A stretch of DNA of 64,000 bases from an uncultured Candidatus Saccharibacteria bacterium (GTDB lineage: Bacteria; Patescibacteriota; Saccharimonadia; Saccharimonadales; Saccharimonadaceae), in the NCBI GenBank assembly GCA_937859515.1, contig CALMAK010000018.1, forward strand, positions 77,915-141,914. The letters are read 5' to 3'. Positions 59,508 through 64,000 of the stretch are shown piece by piece (positions within the stretch are counted from its first letter, which is position 1; the number at the start of each line of letters is the position of its first letter). The position numbers and the translations under genes are program-made. The notes under the pieces are model-generated. The model did no database searches. It saw only the letters and a program-made list of their open reading frames with translations, and was not told the origin of the DNA.

Positions 59508-61976
59508 ATGAAGCGTGCGAGGCAATTAATTTTAGCCGTTGGATGTTTAGTGGTGCTCTGTAGTGGTTTAGTATTGGCGGGTGTATCGGACGACACGTAT
59601 GCTTGTGTACCTACAAGCAACTGGTCATGCAATGGGCCGGAAACAAATGCCAGGAGTGGGTGCAGTTCAAAGACGGGTGCCATGTGGTTTACGAGTAATG
59701 CAGGCAGCTATTTTGACACGAATGTAGTAGTCTCCCATAACGCATCCAGCGTCACCATCTATCTCAGGGGATCCGTGTGGCCTTGCGGCTCTAACATCAG
59801 CGGCGCTACACACGCAGTTGGTGTGCGGATTCAAGAGTGGCATGCGTGGGGCAGTGATACTGATAGTACACCTCGACCTCTTGACGGTCGTTTTAGCGGT
59901 TATACTCCGGGTTCAGATTTGTACAGGGGAGATTTTCAAGGTAATGGTAGCCACTGGACGTCACAGGGTGGTTCTATAGCAGCAACATTAAATCTTAGTA
60001 GTATTCCCGTTAATAATACAACCTCTAATCAAACACACACCATGGTGGTAGGACTATGGAGGAGGTATAGCGATACTACCGGTTTAGGAAGTAGCTACGC
60101 AACGCCAATGACTGTAACGATTACTCGCACGGGTCGTCCTATTCAATGGACAATCAACGGGCAGTCCTACATCAAGAAAAATAGTTCAAGTGACTCTGCT
60201 CGTGTGCAGGGAGAGAATGCATCAACGGCCAGTCCTAGTGATGTACTTCGGTGGGATCATGACTTACGTAATAACGGGCCCGATAATATGGATCGAAACG
60301 TGACGATCAATGTAGACAGACAGGATAGGCGTCTGTCTGATGGTAGTCAACTAAGTTTTAACTCTAATCCTTCTGGCATGACTGGTCGTGGTAATGTTAA
60401 TCAATTATTTCACACTAGTTATAATATCGCTCATAGTGTTGTTCAGGGCGATGTTGGGGAGAAGCTTTGTCAGCGTATTGCTTGGAATAATGCTGCTTGG
60501 AATAACACCGGTTGGGGCACCAGTGGATACGCATGTGCAAATATCCCCTACAACTACACGCTCGTCCCTTCAGTTACGGGCAGTATTCCCAGTACTGCTG
60601 AGGCGGGTCAGCAAATAAATAATATCCAGGGGCGCATTACCAGTACTGGACCAACCAAAAGCTACCCATCAGACATCAGATACATTCGCGTTGTGAATCC
60701 AACTAATCTGAATGGCAGTGATGCCTCTGGTGCGGCAGCATGCCCGCGCTATGGCAGTAGCGGTAGTCGCTGTGCGATTTTGCACGTCACCGGTGAGAAC
60801 AATCGTGTATTTAATCACGGATCAGGCGACAGTGGTGGCGCCATCGTATCGGGCACGAACTATGCACAGCCAGTCGGTTCAGACATCCTGCCGGACAGTT
60901 TGCAGCCTGGTGATACGGTGTGCTACGCGTTAGCTGTAACTGGATATCACAATACGAATGGCTCGGCAAAGTCCGCGACACGCTATTCAGATATTCAATC
61001 GAGTCACTGTACTAAAATTGGAAAAAATCCAAAGGTTCAGGTGTGGGGTGGTAATGTCTCGGTTGGACAGGCGACAATCGGTGGCAGTATTAATACGAAT
61101 GCTTCGATTCATAGCAGTACCACCACCAAGGCAACAGGCCTCACCTACGGATCATGGGGTGAATATGCGCTGTTTGCACCGCGTGTGATTGGTGGTACAG
61201 CATCTGCGTCAGGCCTGAATAATGGTAATAGTTCGGACACTCAGTCTAACTGGAGTCGACTTACCTTCACCGGCAATAATCCTAGCTCGCCTGGTGTGTA
61301 TGGATCATATACCTATGGTATGACGTCATTGCCGAATATTGCTGCCAGGTTCCCACTGCTCACGGCTGCTCCATTTAGCGGCACCACCTTGAATGCGGTC
61401 ACAGATGCAAACAGCGCGACACAGGGTAATAGGGTGATAGGAAGTACTGCGACGGCATCGTTGAATATCACTGGCACCGGCCAGGTTCAGCCGGGACGCT
61501 GGCTCGTCATTCACCGACCTAACTCAGATGTAACCATTACCAGTAATATTGAATATACTGGAGGTAATCTGAGTAATATTGATCAGATTCCACAAATCGT
61601 TATCATTGCTCGTAATATTACTATTGCCAGTAACGTGACGCGGGTCGATGCATGGTTGGTCGCAAGTCGCGATATCGCAACGTGTAATGAGGGAGGTGAT
61701 GCGACAAATCTGCGATCTACCTACACGGCAGCAACAACACGCCTGACCACCGCTATGTGCAACCAAGCGCTGACGATTAACGGTCCAGTGATCGCTGACA
61801 AGCTCTACCTACGTCGTACGGCCGGTAGTGGGACAGGCCCTGCAAGCGGTGACCCGGCAGAGACGATTAATTTCCGCGCCGATGCTTACCTGTGGGCACA
61901 GCGCAATGGTCTTGATGATCGTGCTTCTAGTCCTTTCCATACGGTGTCGATTCAGGAGTTGCCGCCGCGGTATTAA
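59508..61976 (+). CDS. Large secreted Ser/Thr/Asn-rich surface protein
   Basis: 822 residues. Signal peptide MKRARQLILAVGCLVVLCSG with a cleavage region near residue 24, and no later membrane segment. The rest is beta-rich and unusually rich in Ser, Thr, Gly and Asn (many N-x-T/S), with scattered cysteines and a C-terminal part of parallel-strand character (INGPVIADKLYLRRTAG). It looks like an exported adhesin or pilus-associated tip protein: it sits directly before pilM-pilN-pilO. Function is inferred from position and composition only. Confidence 0.65.
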   Translation: MKRARQLILAVGCLVVLCSGLVLAGVSDDTYACVPTSNWSCNGPETNARSGCSSKTGAMWFTSNAGSYFDTNVVVSHNASSVTIYLRGSVWPCGSNISGATHAVGVRIQEWHAWGSDTDSTPRPLDGRFSGYTPGSDLYRGDFQGNGSHWTSQGGSIAATLNLSSIPVNNTTSNQTHTMVVGLWRRYSDTTGLGSSYATPMTVTITRTGRPIQWTINGQSYIKKNSSSDSARVQGENASTASPSDVLRWDHDLRNNGPDNMDRNVTINVDRQDRRLSDGSQLSFNSNPSGMTGRGNVNQLFHTSYNIAHSVVQGDVGEKLCQRIAWNNAAWNNTGWGTSGYACANIPYNYTLVPSVTGSIPSTAEAGQQINNIQGRITSTGPTKSYPSDIRYIRVVNPTNLNGSDASGAAACPRYGSSGSRCAILHVTGENNRVFNHGSGDSGGAIVSGTNYAQPVGSDILPDSLQPGDTVCYALAVTGYHNTNGSAKSATRYSDIQSSHCTKIGKNPKVQVWGGNVSVGQATIGGSINTNASIHSSTTTKATGLTYGSWGEYALFAPRVIGGTASASGLNNGNSSDTQSNWSRLTFTGNNPSSPGVYGSYTYGMTSLPNIAARFPLLTAAPFSGTTLNAVTDANSATQGNRVIGSTATASLNITGTGQVQPGRWLVIHRPNSDVTITSNIEYTGGNLSNIDQIPQIVIIARNITIASNVTRVDAWLVASRDIATCNEGGDATNLRSTYTAATTRLTTAMCNQALTINGPVIADKLYLRRTAGSGTGPASGDPAETINFRADAYLWAQRNGLDDRASSPFHTVSIQELPPRY

Positions 61977-62033
61977 GGACAAATAAAAAAGTGGTTCCAT
62001 AAATGATGATGCTTATGTATACTAAGGAGTGTT

Positions 62034-63080
62034 ATGGCAATATTAAAAGGTGTGGGCGATTTCTTTGCCCTTGATGTTGGAACGACCGCGATACGAGTGG
62101 TTCAGCTTAGCAAGGCCGGTAACGGTATGTGGAGTCTGCGCCATTACGGATATGCACCAGTCACTGATAATTTAGCTGCATCATCATCTCCAGAGAGCCG
62201 ACGAAAGTTAGGCGAAATTATTATGACGGCAGTGGGTCAGAGTGGTGTTCATACGAGAGACGTTGTGATTGGTCTTCCTTCGAATAAGACATTTACGACA
62301 GTTATTGATTTACCGCAAATGCCGGAATCTGAACTGCGTGCCACTTTGAAATACCAAGCGGATCAGTATATCCCAATGCCTATCGATGAGGCAAAGGTGG
62401 ACTGGGCGCTATTAGGTAAGTCGTTGCATGATCCTGCTCAGCAAGAGGTGTTGATGGCAAGCACTGCGGTTGACTACTCGGAGGATCGTCTCGAGTTTAT
62501 TGAAGGTCTTGGGTTTAATGTTATTGGCATTGAACCAGATCCGATTGCAATGACGAGATCGTTATTGCCGGATGGCGTCGGTGACGCGCGTATGATCGTT
62601 GATGTTGGCGAGCAATCGACTGACCTCGTGATTACGTACGCAGATGCGCCACGCTTGGTGCGTACTATTCCAACTGGATTTAAGACGCTGGTACGTGCGG
62701 CAACACAGAATTTGGGGGTACAAGAGGATCAGGCACGGCAGTTTTTGCTAAAGTTTGGACTTACGCCGGATAGGCTGGACGGGCAGGTGTATCGCTCGAT
62801 TGAACTTACGCTTGAAGGGTTTGGTGCTGAGTTGACTAAATCTATTAAGTTCTTCCAGACACGATACTCTAATGTTACGATTGGTGCGACATTATTGTCG
62901 GGGTATGCGTCGGTAATGCCAATGTTCCCAGAGTTCGTTACGGCGAAAACTAGTATTCAGGCTTTTGTGGCTAATCCGTGGCAGAAAGTTCAGGTGGCTG
63001 CACCTGACCAACAACAGCTAGCGGCAATTTCGCATGAATTTGCTACCGTTGTTGGTTTGGCGGAAAGGGCCGGGAGATAG
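62034..63080 (+). CDS. pilM: Type IV pilus assembly protein PilM
   Basis: 348 residues, actin-like ATPase: FALDVGTTAIRVVQL (phosphate 1) near 12, VIGLPSNKTF near 80, MIVDVGEQSTDLVI (phosphate 2) near 186, LLSGYASVM near 288. In the family it forms a cytoplasmic ring that connects through PilN to the pilus machine. TATACT 62018-62023 is 10 bases before the ATG and AAGGAG lies in the same gap. Confidence 0.93.
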   Translation: MAILKGVGDFFALDVGTTAIRVVQLSKAGNGMWSLRHYGYAPVTDNLAASSSPESRRKLGEIIMTAVGQSGVHTRDVVIGLPSNKTFTTVIDLPQMPESELRATLKYQADQYIPMPIDEAKVDWALLGKSLHDPAQQEVLMASTAVDYSEDRLEFIEGLGFNVIGIEPDPIAMTRSLLPDGVGDARMIVDVGEQSTDLVITYADAPRLVRTIPTGFKTLVRAATQNLGVQEDQARQFLLKFGLTPDRLDGQVYRSIELTLEGFGAELTKSIKFFQTRYSNVTIGATLLSGYASVMPMFPEFVTAKTSIQAFVANPWQKVQVAAPDQQQLAAISHEFATVVGLAERAGR

Positions 63081-63082
63081 AT

Positions 63083-63850
63083 ATGATTCAGATTAATCTT
63101 ATACCTGATATCAAACAAGAGTTCTTGAATGCTCAGCGCACGCGTAACGTGGTAGTGACCGGTGCAATTATTGCGGGTGTTGCTGCAGTGGGCGTAGTAG
63201 TGTTGGCATTGGTCGCTCTTGGAGGTCAGCATCTACTAGATAAGGCTGCTGACGATGATATAGACAAGTGGAACGATAAAATTTCAAAGGTCGAGGACGC
63301 ATCGAGCATCCTGACGGTTCAGAACCAATTGTCTGCTCTGAAGCAAGTGGGCGACAGCAAGCAAATAACATCACGCCTATTAGACGCCACTGCCGCATCG
63401 CTATCTGCAGGTACAACTTCCGTGGCATTCTCGAGTATTTCGCTCGAATCGAGTGAAGACGGGGTGCAGCGTATCGTCCTTGAGGGCCAATCGGCTCATG
63501 GATTCTCAGATGTAGAGATCTTAACGAAGGTACTTTACTCGATGCGAGTACGCTATGTTCCAGCTTCGTCAGACGAAAGTGACGAGCAGAAAGATGCTTC
63601 ATCATCTAAAGCCGAGACAGTACCACTTGTCGTCGACAGTATAGCTATCGAAGAGAAGAGCCTTGCAAGGGACGAGAATGATCAACTTGTGACCCGCTTT
63701 AAGCTATCATTTGCCTTTGCCCCAGAATTGTTGGCGGCAACATCGACGAATGTTCGATTAGTCTTGGGCCATACGGGAAATGTGACGGACTCATATCTAT
63801 CTATACCCCATTTTGTAAATCGTCCGATTGATGTCGAAGGAGGTCAGTAA
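63083..63850 (+). CDS. pilN: Type IV pilus assembly protein PilN-like
   Basis: 255 residues. MIQINLIPDIKQEFLNAQR is the classic N-terminal motif that docks into PilM, followed by one membrane helix (about 23-46) and a periplasmic-type ferredoxin-like domain with a long acidic linker (SSDESDEQKD). It starts 2 bases after pilM. Confidence 0.87.
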   Translation: MIQINLIPDIKQEFLNAQRTRNVVVTGAIIAGVAAVGVVVLALVALGGQHLLDKAADDDIDKWNDKISKVEDASSILTVQNQLSALKQVGDSKQITSRLLDATAASLSAGTTSVAFSSISLESSEDGVQRIVLEGQSAHGFSDVEILTKVLYSMRVRYVPASSDESDEQKDASSSKAETVPLVVDSIAIEEKSLARDENDQLVTRFKLSFAFAPELLAATSTNVRLVLGHTGNVTDSYLSIPHFVNRPIDVEGGQ

Positions 63851-63851
63851 T

Positions 63852-64000
63852 ATGAAGAAGGATGATGTCACACTGCGAAAGAGGGCACAGGTCAGTAAGG
63901 CTAATCGTACAATGTTTTTCTGGGTTGCAGGAATGTCGGTTATCGTCGGGTTCTCGGCCGTCGCATCGATTTTTCTCTTCCAACGAGTCATGTTTAATGC
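63852..64000 (+). CDS. Probable PilO-like protein (partial, runs off window)
   Basis: Starts MKKDDVTLRKRAQVSK, basic, followed by a membrane helix (FFWVAGMSVIVGFSAVASIF), the expected shape of PilO. The start is one base after the pilN stop, with GGAGGTCAG upstream. The window ends after 49 codons, so the name rests on position and topology. Confidence 0.6.
   Translation, partial: MKKDDVTLRKRAQVSKANRTMFFWVAGMSVIVGFSAVASIFLFQRVMFN

Noticed and set aside
1..64000. Recoded UGA (glycine) as in Gracilibacteria/Absconditabacteria
   Set aside because: Conserved genes end properly at TGA and glycines use normal codons; the one in-frame TGA is confined to the cassette A gene.
1..64000. CRISPR array, prophage or other named defence system
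   Set aside because: No regularly spaced repeats, cas, phage structural, integrase or restriction genes were found on reading both strands.

Overview
The window looks like a piece of a Candidatus Saccharibacteria (TM7) genome or a close Patescibacteria/CPR relative. Reasons: small, tightly packed genes with many start/stop overlaps; UGA used as a normal stop (unlike the UGA-glycine code of Gracilibacteria/Absconditabacteria); a housekeeping-only set of replication, repair and translation genes mixed with type IV pilus genes and large secreted or membrane proteins; and unusual variants of core proteins (a DnaG lacking its zinc ligands, a family-4 UDG lacking its Fe-S cysteines). The lineage call rests on gene content and style, not on a marker gene. 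No rRNA, tRNA, CRISPR array, transposase or integrase was found.

Layout: 1-5000 end of zwf, a small membrane protein, pyrG, a coupled micro-ORF/prepilin pair, argS. 5000-8750 an accessory stretch with an attenuator-like leader, a small GC-rich gene, a transglutaminase-like protein, mscL and two related GC-rich cassettes in tandem. 8800-24000 orn, capA, yjbR-like, a Pro/Gln-rich membrane protein, dnaG-rpoD, polA-Nudix-HIT-dut, HAD-mutM, a lipoprotein, holA. 24000-37300 rpsT, a degenerate DHH protein, a PIG-L deacetylase diverging from truB, a VirB6-like membrane protein, rpsO, an ion channel, an ABC transporter, a phosphoribosyltransferase diverging from an aldose epimerase. 37300-46000 a CPBP protease and a CDP-alcohol phosphatidyltransferase (both GC-rich), pnp with a structured leader, a kinase split by a -1 slippery site, UDG, and a copper module (CsoR-like repressor, cupredoxin, P1B ATPase). 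46000-56200 rnj, ftsK, a prepilin, rpsF-ssb-rpsR, efp, a penicillin-binding-like hydrolase, tlyA. 56200-64000 an LAxTG-type surface protein, ychF, and two membrane-anchored or secreted proteins leading into pilM-pilN-pilO.

Two gene populations stand out. Most genes that begin a transcription unit have a TATACT/TATAAT/TACAAT -10 box only 6-11 nt before the start codon and usually no Shine-Dalgarno, which predicts leaderless mRNAs; genes inside operons carry a Shine-Dalgarno or overlap their neighbour. In contrast, about nine scattered single genes have visibly GC-rich codon use, a leader of some 40 nt or more, mostly with a clear Shine-Dalgarno, and a strong 3' hairpin. They encode mainly surface, membrane or unknown proteins and look like separately acquired or separately regulated cassettes. 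The most unusual signals are this two-mode architecture, two 21-bp divergent promoters built on the same AGTATACT palindrome, the tandem cassettes with a shared base-pairing 3' RNA element and an in-frame UGA, the attenuator with a leader peptide, and the in-phase slippery frameshift.
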